Below are positions 1-8,752 of a stretch of DNA of 37,252 nt, in pieces (positions within the stretch are counted from its first letter, which is position 1; each line of letters begins with the position of its first letter). This DNA is from Chara braunii (Eukaryota > Streptophyta > Charophyceae > Charales > Characeae). Under the pieces are notes generated by a model. It was given only the letters and a program-made list of their open reading frames with translations, was not told the origin of the DNA and searched no databases. A program made the position numbers and the translations under genes. The stretch is taken from the NCBI GenBank assembly GCA_003427395.1, contig BFEA01000013.1:1369944-1407195 (forward strand). The letters are read 5' to 3'.

Positions 1-560
1 ATACGGGGATGGGGGCAGCTCGCGCTGAACTTCATCAACGTGGCGAGCCTTGCACGTGAGAGGCACAGTGGAGGTGGAGTTCAAAGAAGAATGAGAAATT
101 TAATGGTTTCAATCTGCCCTTGTTTTTTCTTTTTCTTTTTCTTTTTGCATGTTATCACTGTGCCCGTTTTTTGCTTTTATTCTTTGTTCCGCAAAGTGCG
201 CTCTTTTAGTTTGTAGTGATGTGACAATATATATATATGTGACAATATATGATGAGCCGGTGAAACTCCGACGAAACAGTTTGCCACAGCCCCTCGTTTG
301 TTGTCGTCTTCTCTGTTATGATCCTGGCCAATTTCGAGGTATACATCCACCGGAAAGTACAATGCCATCCAATTGCAGAAAGAAATGAATGAACTTGAGA
401 GGAGAGAGAGAGGATTAGAAGAAGAAGAAGAAGTAAGAAAGAAGAAGAAGAAAATGTACACCAGCAAAGACAATGACAAGGCTCTTCTTCTTCGCCCAAC
501 AATCTCCTCCTCCTTATCTCCCCCTTCTCTTATTCATACAAGAAATAATAATACAATGTT
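1..560. other. No clear gene; leader-like and low-complexity sequence
   Basis: Bases 28-42 carry CTTCATCAACG, a motif also found about 200 bp after the primer binding sites of elements D (near 16429) and E (near 24428), so the left edge may be the end of a retroelement leader. There is a T-rich tract at 121-146 and a direct repeat GTGACAATATAT around an AT run at 221-250. A purine-rich stretch at 373-470 could encode a short Glu/Lys-rich coil resembling the coiled-coil part of the Gag proteins further on, but it has no recognisable domain after it. I see no host gene here. Confidence 0.4.
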
Positions 561-562
561 GA

Positions 563-1633
563 ATGACTGATCCAGAATCGATGTCCGAGTCCCTCCTACT
601 GCAGGTATCACTTGAGGTCCACCATAGCCATGGCCGCCTCCCCACTCTTCACTCTCACAGGCCGAGCCTATGGCGGACTACTAGGCCTTGCCCAGATGCC
701 CAAAGGACAACCCAGCCCAAAGGACAACCCAAAGCAGCTATGGCTGCTCTAGCTCAGGCCGCCATGCCCAACCCTGCCTTGAAGCTTCTTGGTGTGGCTT
801 CCCCCCAGTTGGGGACACCCTGCTGCAGCGCCCACCAAGGTGATGAAGATGGCTGCCACCATAGCCAGGTAAGTACCCCTGGCGCTCCTCCCCCGTCCTT
901 CCTTCTTCCTCCCTCATGTCCCCTTCTCCTTCCTCCCCAGCAGCGCTGCTCCAGCCAGCGCTCCACCAGTGTGTCGCCAAACTTGCACACCGAAAAAGAG
1001 GCCGGACTCTCCGCCCGTCCAGAAAATATAGCGGCCTGCTTTGCCTCTTGGGCGGTGACTTCCAGGCTGCTCGGCCTCCCAAGCAACCGGTACCTCCTCC
1101 CTTTCGGAGGGAAACATCATTGCAGACTCTGATATTGTCCGTACAGGCCGTAGACCCAGACTATTGGACTGATATCCGCCTAGACCTAACCTACAACTAG
1201 TGGGCCTCTAAAAATGCCACTTTTGTCTTCTTCTGCTCGGCCTCCGGTACCTGCACATCTACCCCTTCCAGGTGCGATACCCGCCTACCCGCTACTTGAG
1301 TGTTTTTCCCCGCTGCAACCCCTCAATGTCATGACCACGGGTAAGTACCGGCCCTGAGGGCCCAACGAACGAGCAAGTGCCCTAAAGGCCACATACATAC
1401 TCATGCCAACCAGCACTCAGACAGGCATGGTCACACACACACACCCAAGCCAACCAACACTCAGACAGGAATGGTCACACACACTCAAGCCATCCAGCAC
1501 TCAGACAGACATGCAGTCCAGCAAGTGTGCACACACAGACTTAGTAGCAAGCGGGAAACTCAGCAGGGCATTCAGTCTATGGGCAAAACTCAGAAATCAG
1601 TTGTGTTTCAGTCCATGTATGGACGGGTCATCA
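563..1633 (-). mobile_element. Degenerate antisense LTR/leader region of element A
   Basis: This lies where the 3' LTR of minus-strand element A should be, downstream of its integrase. Read on the minus strand, a purine-rich run is followed at 1633 by TGATGACCC, like the TGATGCCCC start of the C LTR. The minus strand has GCCATAGC (738-745), the motif present in every LTR of the window, and ACTTACCTGG (near 866-876). A PBS-like TATCAGAG lies at about 1126-1134 on the minus strand, so part of this block may be LTR plus leader. Plus-strand CCATAGC copies near 622 and 859 make it ambiguous. The left edge is not defined. Confidence 0.35.
1406..1514. repeat. Tandem repeat, about 2.6 units of 40-44 bp
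   Basis: Units start at 1406, 1450 and 1490 with CCAACC or CCATCC, continue with CACTCAGACAGG, and contain a CACACACA tract whose length differs between units. The third copy is partial. It sits inside the antisense LTR-like block and was probably made by replication slippage. Confidence 0.75.
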
Positions 1634-1777
1634 CACTACTACCCCCTCAAGAGCGAGGTCCCTTCGAGTGAGGAACTCATTCTGAGTCCTCGACAAACGC
1701 ATCGTAAGTGAGCAAGGCAAAGAGGTTCCTAGAGTACTCTGTTGCAGTGAGCCTTGCAGAGCGTTAGTGTCGATTTG

Positions 1778-2257
1778 TCACTCGTGTGCTTTGACAACAG
1801 GTGGTGCACTGCGTAGCAGTTCCTGTTTGGAAATCCAGTACAGATCGTCTAATGGGTGATACATGAAGTCAACCTGGTACTGTTTGTTGCGTCCCTTCCC
1901 TACGTGCTGTTTGATCCTGTCTATCTCATGCCCGCCTTTGATCGCACGAGGGATCATGTTCTCGCGATAGTCGAATGTTTTAGCATCACGGTGGAGGTAC
2001 AATTTCGATGCATGGAACACGGGGTATGTGCGCAGATGAGCTGGCACATCAACTATGCACGAAGGGCCAAAGCGGTCTTCACCAATCACATCCAAAACTT
2101 CCCAGGGCCCATAATAGAGAGGGAGAAGTTTGCGTGAGACTCCCTCTTCTTCTGAGAATTCAGACATCTTGACCCAGACATAGCTTACTACCTGAATATC
2201 CGACGGGCGGGGCTTCTTGTTCGCATGATGGATCATGGCGTGTTGTCGCTTGGTCAT
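1778..2257 (-). pseudogene. Element A integrase C-terminal region with chromodomain-like tail
   Basis: The 159-codon minus-strand fragment contains the plant Ty3/gypsy integrase C-terminal signature: a YVWVKMSEF block, then SRKLLPLYYGPWEVLDVIGE, then the TYPVFHASKL motif. It ends in a chromodomain-like stretch (EIDRIKQHVGKG...QYQVDFMYHPLDDLYWISKQEL) about 60 residues long, stopping at the minus-strand TGA at 1778. Chromodomain-like tails in this group are thought to steer integration to particular chromatin; that role is inferred from family. It overlaps the next upstream fragment by four bases in another frame, so the original frame is broken near 2255. It is a different subfamily from B, D and E. 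Confidence 0.8.
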
Positions 2258-2697
2258 AGCTGCAATGGCAATATGAGCAAGCGATCATACTTGGCCCTGA
2301 AGCCAGGTTTGCCAGGTGTTAAACCAGCTGGCTGCTCAGGGAATAGGTAAGAGAGCGGATTCCGGATCTGCCAACCGTAATGCAGCCTGTTGGGTGTCAT
2401 GCCGGTGGCAGAGTGGATGAAGTTGTTGTATAACCCCTTAACGGAATACAGCACTTCGTCCCATGTTTCCTGATCCGGGATAATCAAAGCGTGAAGAAGT
2501 TGAAACACAGTCTGGTTGATCTCTTCAGCCAAACCGTTGGCTTCGGGGTGTCGGCCAGATGTCATACACAGCTTGATCCCCAGTTGAGACGTGAAGTCCT
2601 TCCACTCAGTACTAATGAAGCGCGGATCCCGATCGCTCACAAGAGTCTTCGGGGTTCCGAACTGCAGAATGTACTTCTGTTGGAACTCACGAATCAC
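2254..2697 (-). pseudogene. Element A integrase catalytic core, second half
   Basis: The minus-strand fragment of 147 codons holds the second half of the integrase core. VSDRDPRF carries the second catalytic Asp, and SGRHPEANGLAEEINQ carries the region with the catalytic Glu, which is kept. The YNNFIHSATGMTPNRLHYGW block follows, as in other Ty3/gypsy integrases. It follows on from the fragment at 2701-3075, which ends at a stop a few bases upstream, and is followed by the C-terminal fragment in a shifted frame. It lacks a start codon of its own and is plainly part of a larger decayed pol gene. Confidence 0.8.
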
Positions 2698-2700
2698 TAG

Positions 2701-3075
2701 TTATGTTGGGGCGTGAGGCGGCGAAGGGATCAGGTTGAGGAACTTAGAGAATCGGTCAACAATCACCATGACCTGTGAGTAGCCGCTCTTACTTACCTTT
2801 CCCATGTCGGTGAAGTTGATGGAGATGGACTCCCTGGGTCCATTGGGGATGGGTAAGGGTGTGAGTAGCCCCATCGACTTTTGCCTGCATGGTTTGATTC
2901 GTTGACGTACTTGACATTCAGCCACAAATTTTTCAGCAGTCTCTTTCATCCTAGGCCAATCAAACTGTCTCAACAAATTTGCGTACGTTTTTGCCATGCC
3001 GAAGTGTCCGCTCCGGCCATGAGCCAAATCCAGAAAGTGTGTGCGGAGAGGCTCATGGTTGGGGACACACAAACG
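2701..3075 (-). pseudogene. Element A integrase HHCC finger and start of core
   Basis: The minus-strand frame begins with LCVPN at about 3075 and runs through the HHCC zinc finger (AHGRSGHFG, later ECQVRQR) into the first part of the integrase core (VMVIVDRFSKF). The finger is damaged: the second Cys of the usual CQxC pair is Arg. The first catalytic Asp is also lost: the usual S-(I/M)-D-F is S-I-N-F, with Asn encoded at 2815-2817. Upstream of 3075 the same frame continues only into the antisense of B's reverse transcriptase, so the element is truncated there by rearrangement. A stop at 2701 separates it from the next fragment. Confidence 0.8.
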
Positions 3076-3425
3076 AGATATGGCCACTATGAGTTTGTGG
3101 TGATGCTGTTTGGCTTGACTAATGGCCTTGGGACCTTCCGGAGATGTATGAATGAGTTGTTTCGTGATTGGCTTGATCAATTTGTTGTTGTTTATTTAGA
3201 TGATATACTGATTTTTAGCAAGGGTCTGGAAGGGCAAGAGGAGCACCTTCGAATTGTGCTTAATAAATTGCGAGAGGTGAAGTTTAAGATTAACCCAAAG
3301 AAGTGTGAGTGGGCAAAGCGTCAGGTCCTTTACTCGGGATATATTGTAGACGGTGATTGGATTAAAACGGAAGACGCTAAGATTGCAACTATTAGAGATT
3401 GGTCCAACCCGCGCGGAACTACGCT
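3069..3425 (+). pseudogene. Element B reverse transcriptase, 5'-truncated
   Basis: The frame is recognisable from [16 protein letters not shown] onward. It has the catalytic YLDDILIF motif of Ty3/gypsy reverse transcriptase (3193-3216), then the LRIVLNKLRE...INPKKCEWAKRQVLY thumb region. The first half of the enzyme, protease and gag are missing because the left edge is the junction with minus-strand element A. Near 3410 a short deletion relative to D (the region of RTLMELRS) shifts the frame, and the fragment then runs into out-of-frame codons to a stop at 3480. The sequence is about as close to element D as two copies of one family would be. Confidence 0.85.
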
Positions 3426-3713
3426 CGTTTCTTGGTCTGGGCCAACTATTATCGCAAGTTCGCTTGGAACTTTACGGTAATCGATGCCCCATTGCACAAA
3501 TTGCTAAAGAAAGAAACATTCTGGAAATGGAATCAGGATTGTACCACGTCCTTCAAGCGTTTAAAGAAGTGTTTGATTAACTATCCGGTGTTGAAAGTTG
3601 CAGACCCATCTCTTCCTTTTATCGTAACCACTGACGTCAGTCAATACGGGATTGGTGGTGTACTCCAGCAAGACGATGGAAATGGGTACAGACCTGTAGA
3701 TTTTGTCCTATAG
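3399..3713 (+). pseudogene. Element B connection domain and start of RNase H
   Basis: This is the next frame segment of B pol. It has the ANYYRKF motif after the reverse transcriptase thumb, then SFKRLKKCLINYPVLKVADPSLPF, then FIVTTDVSQYGIGGVLQQDD, the start of the RNase H domain. The first RNase H acidic residue is present in TTDVS. The segment ends at TAG 3711-3713 because two bases are missing relative to element E, where the text continues into RRLPSEKVAAS. Element D carries the same two-base deficit at the same place. Confidence 0.85.
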
Positions 3714-4416
3714 ACTACCTAGCGAAAAGGTCGTCGCTTCTACCTATGAGAGAGAGTTGTTCGCTCTGAGGGAAGCATTGAATCATTGGCGACATTAACT
3801 GCTAGGACGCCATTTTAAAGTGTACTCGGATCATAAGATACTTCGTTGGCTTAAAATTGAGGCCCGGATGACACCTAAACTGACCAGGTGGGCTGGGGAG
3901 ATTGATCAGTTTGATTTTGAATTGAAGCCAGTAAAGGGAAAGTACAATGTTGTCGCTGATGCATTAAGTCGAAGGGCTGACTTTTTCGGTGCCATTGTCA
4001 CATACTTGGATGCAAGCACCGAGCTGCAGGAAAAGATTAAGTCTGCCTACACAAGTGATCCAGTCTATAGCCAGTTGAGTGGCAAGGTGCAGATGGCACC
4101 TCACGAAGTCCCGAACTATAGAGTAACACAGGGGCTGCTGTTTGAAAAAACAAATGTCCATGACCGACTATGTGTTCTGAGCAATGAAGAAGTCCGAAGT
4201 ATAATACTTGGGGAAAACCACGATACTGAGGGGCACTTCAGATGGAGGAAGGCTTATGCTAACCTCCTACGCTCCTACACGTGGCCAGGAATGAAGCATG
4301 ATTGCATCTCTTATGTGCAAGTCTGTCAAGTTTGCCAAAGGAACAAAAGTTCCACACAACCTCCCCTTGGATTACTCCGACCGCTGCGTATTCCATTGGA
4401 ACCTCCGTGTCTATAG
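3712..4416 (+). pseudogene. Element B RNase H and integrase HHCC finger
   Basis: From about 3712 the frame reads YRLPSEKVVASTYERELFALREAL, then a TAA stop at 3796-3798 (TAT in D at that point), then the RNase H end (HFKVYSDHKILRWLK...KYNVVADALSRR). The open part from 3820 continues into the integrase N-terminal zinc finger, with H-DTEG-H (in ENHDTEGHFRWRKAY) and CQVCQRNK, so the HHCC residues are intact. A deletion of about eight bases at 4405-4412 (the GDF of D and E) breaks the frame just before the catalytic core. Confidence 0.85.
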
Positions 4417-4649
4417 ACTTTATTGACACTAAGATAAAGAGCAGAAACGGAAAATGTCAGGTTATGGTTATAGTTGACCGGTTTAGCAAGTTTGTTGTGT
4501 TTGTTCCACTTCTTGGAGAAGCAAGAACTGAATTGGTGATTAGGGAATTTTTTAACCATTGGGTGAAGGATTTTGGGCATCCCTTGACTATTGTAAGTGA
4601 TAGGGATTCGCGGTTCGCAGGAGAGCAGCGGTATAAGGGTCCAAACTGA
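4408..4649 (+). pseudogene. Element B integrase core, first half
   Basis: VSIDFIDTK holds the first catalytic Asp and VSDRDSRF the second; both are present. Between them is VMVIVDRFSKFVVFVPLLGEARTELVIREFF. Compared with D (21200-21250) about 20 bases of the EQWQQLMKVYGSKL stretch are missing after GEQ, giving a shifted end and a TGA at 4647-4649. The next fragment starts three bases later in another frame. Confidence 0.85.
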
Positions 4650-4651
4650 CT

Positions 4652-5488
4652 ATGTCTTCAGGTAGACACCCTGAGACAAATGGACAGACCAAGCAGATGA
4701 ACGAGCTGCTGCAGCAAGTGTTGCGCATGTACATCCGGTTAGATCAGATTCACTGGGATGAACATCTGCCAAAAGTTGCAAGTGCCTATAACAACTGTGT
4801 GCATCTAGCTACATCAAGAACGCCTACTGAACTGCATCTATGGTGGCGCCCTCGTAAACCCATTGACTGTCTAAACCCTGATCAAGTACAAAGACTTCCG
4901 CCAGGAACCAGGGAATTCTCTGTCCAATATCAAAAAGACCTGGAAAAAGTTAAGGAGAACATTAGTAAGGCACAACATCAGATGATAGAACAGGCTAATA
5001 AGCATCTGAGACCTTCGCCATTTACTGTAGGTGATCTAGTCTGGGTGAAGTCAAAAGAGTTTCTCCTTCAGGAGAACATTTCTCAAAAGTTATTACCTGC
5101 TTATCGAGGACCTTGGCAGATTCTTGATGTGATTGATGATGTTGATGGTCCTTCCTATGTTGTCAAGATTCCTCCACATTTGTACACGTATTCGGTGTTC
5201 CACGCTTCAAAGTTATTGCCTGGTGTTAGTAATGATATATTTCCATCACACAGATCTATGATTCCGCTTGATATGGATGGTAAGTATGATGTGGATAGAA
5301 TTGTTGGAGGAGATGTTTACAGATCTGGACGTTGGGGTAGACCACAACGACAATATAAGGTCAGATTTGCCTATCAAGAACCTACAGAAGATCGCTGGTT
5401 CACAAGAGATGAACTAATAGAAATTGCACCGCATATTGTGTCATACTATGAAAGAGTTAAGAGAGGAGTTAACATAGTAGATAGGTAA
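4652..5488 (+). pseudogene. Element B integrase end with chromodomain-like tail
   Basis: The 278-codon open frame is the longest intact stretch of B. It starts at SSGRHPETNGQ and covers the last part of the core, where the catalytic Glu of GQTEQMN has become Lys (AAG at 4691-4693), so the enzyme would be inactive. It continues through YNNCVHLATSRTPTELHL, KHLRPSPFTVGDLVWVKSKEF, LLPAYRGPWQILDVI and YSVFHASKLLPG, and ends with a chromodomain-like region (YDVDRIVGG...QYKVRFAYQEPTEDRWFTRDELIE). The stop is TAA or TAG-like at 5486-5488, about 47 bp before the LTR, as in elements D and E. Confidence 0.88.
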
Positions 5489-5520
5489 GAATTGGAAATT
5501 TTCTAAGAGGACCTCGAAAT

Positions 5521-5534
5521 TAGGCCGGCGAGAG
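5521..5534 (+). promoter_or_regulatory. Polypurine-tract region before LTR1
   Basis: TAGGCCGGCGAGAG directly precedes TGAAAGGC at 5535. The same GGCCGG(C/T)GAGAG stands before LTR2 (22434-22445) and before E's 3' LTR (30169-30180). Its place, just before the 3' LTR, is that of the plus-strand primer. It is less purine-pure than typical tracts. Confidence 0.6.
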
Positions 5535-6552
5535 TGAAAGGCTTTCCACGATTCAGACCCCAAATTCGGATCTCAAGGTCAGATGCCCAAGCCCAGAAAA
5601 GGCCGAGTTCGTCAAACTCAAAAAAGTGACAATTGGGTACCTCAGCAGTCTGGTCCAACAGGCACCCAGCAAACAGTCATGTCTCAGGGACAAGAGTCAC
5701 GTCTCATAATAAAAGTCATTCAGAAGAGTCACATCCCACAAGTAAAAGGTAGTATCACAGGCAAAAGTTGTGACCCACAGGCAAGAGACACTATCCACAA
5801 TCAAAAGTCATGTTCACAAGTGAAAAGTCATGACTCAAGGGCCCAAGCAGCAACAGTCCAATGGAAATTCGGGAAGGTTCCAGACCTTGACATTCAGTAT
5901 CAGACAGGCCGTCGGGATGTGGTACCGGAACCAGACAGGACCCAAGAAACAGAGGCTGGCACGAGTTGAAGTGCAAACCAAGACTACAAAAGGACTGGCC
6001 AGCCTCACATTCGGGCAGATTGCTCATTCGCAAAGAGTGTGGAAGTGCTGGTGCACTTGTGCCGCTAATGTGAGGGGTAGAGCGCTGAAGCCAGAGTGCT
6101 GCGCAAAAACGGAGAGAGAGAGAGGAAGACAGCGTTGGCAGAGAGAGGGCAGCCATAGCTGCACCAGCACACGGTGTTAGTGTTAGTATTTAGTGGTAGT
6201 CTTCAGAGAGTTAGTAGAGTTAACAGTGGGTGTATTCAAAGTAGATCTTTGAGTAGAAGTTAGTGTGAGTGTGCATGCATGTAGGGAGAGAAGATTCAGC
6301 GTGGTCGTAAGCTAGGGAGAAGACCAGCAAGGAGGGGTGATAGAACAGAGAGAGAAGAGCAGGGAGGAACAGATACTTACCTGAGAGTTTATGCTGATTA
6401 TTGGTTACCTATTGGCACGTGCTGATGAGCGCTGGTGACTTGAACTCTTATTGCCAGTGTAATACTTTTTGGAAAAGATAAGTTGCGCTACCTGGTCTTC
6501 ATCTCTTTGGTCCCCAGTGTGAATTTCACGTGAACTCGTACGTGTGCGAGGC
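5535..6552 (+). mobile_element. LTR1, left portion (3' LTR of B and 5' LTR of D)
   Basis: It starts with TGAAAGGC after B's polypurine region and matches LTR2 (22446-23126 and 31267-31643) throughout. It contains a TATA-like TACAAAAGG at 5985, a small hairpin AAGTGC/GCACTT at 6043-6058, GCCATAGC at 6152 and ATACTTACCTG at 6373. It stops at 6552 where nested element C begins; its last 57 bp reappear at 16163-16219. The direct repeat flanking C is GAGGC (6548-6552) and GATGC (16163-16167), four of five bases identical. Total LTR1 length without C is about 1,070 bp, close to the roughly 1,060 bp of LTR2. Confidence 0.85.
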
Positions 6553-7487
6553 TGATGCCCCCTATGAGCCCCTTTCAGGCCTTGCCAAGTATCACGTCGG
6601 CCGCCCTAAGTGAAGGCAGGCACGACGAGGGCCTGAGGGCCCCTATTTCGGTCACCACGCAACTCAAGGAAATTCAGGAAGTTGCGCAGCGCCAGTTGGT
6701 TGGAAGGACCCACTCCCTGGGCAGCCTGTTTGAATGTATCGAAGGCAGGCCCTGGGCTGGATACGGGATGTGGGCCTAACACAGGCCGTTCACAGTTGGG
6801 CGCGAGCAACCACTACAGGCCCAGGGCCTGAGTTGTGTGGACTGGGCCTCAGCCTACCGGGGCCTACTGGAAGCTTCTTGGACTGGACGCAGGCAAGTCA
6901 CTGGGATAAAGGAAAGGGCCTGCCTCCTCATTTGACATTCGGGTGCTGGCTGCAGGCTGCGCAAGCGCTGCTGCGCTGAAGCTGGCTGGCACTCACGCGC
7001 TCACGGGCGAGCAGGAAGGAGCAGGCAGCCATAGCCGAGCTGCGCTGCTGTGAGCTGGGTGAGGCACAGGGTGGTCCTTGGGTGCAAGTGGCATCTGTGT
7101 GTTGGGGAACGAGGTTGTGAGTGAGGCAAGAGACATACCTGGTGCTGGAAGCGTGCGACATAGGTCGCTGTATGCTCGTACTTTAGGAAAGCTGTTGACA
7201 TCATCTTCGGCATTGTAGTATAGGCTAGATAGGATCTGCCATCTGTAGTCTGGGCGCCGAGCGCCAGATAGGATAGGATATCAACATTGGTTCTTCGTTG
7301 ATGATGATGATGAAACAATTCCAGCATTGTCAATTATGAGCTCTTGGTGTGTTCTTATTTGGTGAACTGGTGATGCAATTCTGCTGTTGGTTCGAGGTCT
7401 GCTGTTGGTTCGAGGTCACGACTATCTGGTCTTATGTGTATCATGCTGTTTGATTGCTGAAGTTCGCTATTGCTCATCTTCCTTGCG
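6553..7487 (+). mobile_element. Element C 5' LTR
   Basis: It starts with TGATGCCCC and ends CCTTGCG (CA in the 3' copy), 935 bp. From about 6913 onward it aligns with the 3' LTR at 15609-16162 with scattered substitutions and a repeated CTGCTGTTGGTTCGAGGT near 7380-7415 that the 3' copy lacks. A weak TATA-like GATAAAGG lies at 6905 and GCCATAGC at 7028. The right edge is fixed by the primer binding site three bases later, the left edge by the duplication and by the TG. Confidence 0.8.
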
Positions 7488-7490
7488 ATT

Positions 7491-7501
7491 TGGTATCGGA
7501 G
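7491..7501 (+). promoter_or_regulatory. Element C primer binding site
   Basis: TGGTATCGGAG follows the LTR end after the spacer ATT. It matches the initiator Met tRNA type site TGGTATCAGAGC except for A to G at position 8, a change shared with element D. It would prime minus-strand DNA synthesis. Confidence 0.8.
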
Positions 7502-8168
7502 TTGTGGTACGATTGCGCTCATCTGGCGCTTGTCTTCTGCTTAATGCGGTACATACATGCGGTCTGCTTGGTGAGTTGGGCCGTAAGTGGTGTGTAGTGA
7601 GGAGGGCGGAGACGAGTAAGTGGCGACCCAGGAGGAGGGGATCGCCAGGAAGGCTACGTGGTGTAATGTGGGTCTGAACAGTGTGATGAGAACTATCTGA
7701 TGTGCGATTGGTGCTGAGGTGGAACGGTTTGCAATGCTGGTTGTGCCGAAGCAATGACTGGTCATCACAATCGGCGGCAGGTCATCTGGTGAGACTATCT
7801 CTGTGGTTGGGGGCAGCTATTTGAGGTACGTTGCTCTTAACCTTATCTACCCTCTTTGACACTTCTTACCGTGAGGTTGTGTGTTCCTTCTTGAGAGTCC
7901 TCTCATTGTGAGGTGTCGAGTGCGCTCAACCTTGAGAGTCGGCAATGTTCACGTGGAGCATTTGGGAGAAGATGGGCGGAGCTTGCTGAAGGGCCCTGGA
8001 CGAAGCACTGGGTCACGGTCACCATGCCAACCCACCGGGAGTAGAGCACGCATGCTTTGCTGCTTGTCCTTTGTTCGGCTCGCTGCGTTGTTAGATGGGT
8101 TCTGAAGGGCAGGCCAGCCCTAAGTGGGAGATGAGACCGGGCGTCTTTGAATAAGCACCGGAAGGGGA

Positions 8169-8265
8169 AACCATTGGCTGTGATCGTCGTCCTGCTGCGA
8201 CGTAAAATAATTCCTGATGACACTTGGGGGCGGTCGTTAAATTGCCTCTGGATCAGCCAATGGTT
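8169..8265 (+). ncRNA. Candidate structured RNA, three-way junction, in C leader
   Basis: The outer stem P1 pairs 8169-8185 with 8251-8265 (AACCATTGGCTG-TG-ATC with GATCAGCCAATGGTT): 15 pairs and a two-base bulge. Hairpin P2 pairs CGTCG (8185-8189) with CGACG (8198-8202). Hairpin P3 pairs GGGGGC (8226-8231) with GCCTCT (8244-8249), with two G-U pairs. A copy with the same layout but a different P1 sequence lies at 36369-36463. Function unknown; a packaging, dimerisation or translation signal is possible. Confidence 0.55.
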
Positions 8266-8752
8266 GTAAGGCTCGTGCACACGAGGATAAACACAGTGCA
8301 GGGCTGGCTGGCTCAACAGCTACTCGGGGCACAGGGGTGGGCCGTGCACACCTTTAGTCACGCACTGCACTCTGGATAGCTTAGGGACGCTGACGTCAAG
8401 TGACATTCAGGGGAACTAAGGGAGGGGTAGATTTCAGGTGATAAGTTTGAGAAAAATTCCATACTGTCCTCATCCACACAAATGATTCTATTTTTATGTT
8501 TTGACTAGTTTAGACGTACAGCCATATGACATCTGACAGACAACATAAATTAGAACTGTTTCTGTTCATTGTGCATTCTGTTTGAGGACGAATCAGACTA
8601 AAAATAGTTTCGTTTGTAGGAATCTGACTTACCTGTTGGGCCCGAGTGTACGGTCTCTGACATAGCCACCAATTAGTTTTATCGGTCTGCGCATTACACT
8701 GCGGTAGGCATCTAGAGTGTACTAGTGCAGATTGTGTGCAGTGTTGTAGCTT

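Larger units (their letters stand above)
7488..8752 (+). other. Element C untranslated leader
   Basis: About 1.26 kb lies between the primer site and gag with no convincing coding region. It contains the structured RNA candidate at 8169-8265 and an ACTTACCTG motif at 8627-8635. Parts from about 8090 resemble the leader of element F (36340-36470). Long leaders in such elements usually carry packaging and dimerisation signals; that is family knowledge only. Confidence 0.6.

Noticed and set aside
738-1120. Several overlapping frames on both strands at 563-1200
   Set aside because: GC-rich sequence without stops; no domain, and the block has LTR-like motifs.
8214-8220. CTGATGA, the hammerhead ribozyme core word, in the C leader (and at 36236 in F)
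   Set aside because: No stem II closed by a following GAAA and no paired cleavage site; the word is not at the same place of the shared fold in the two leaders.
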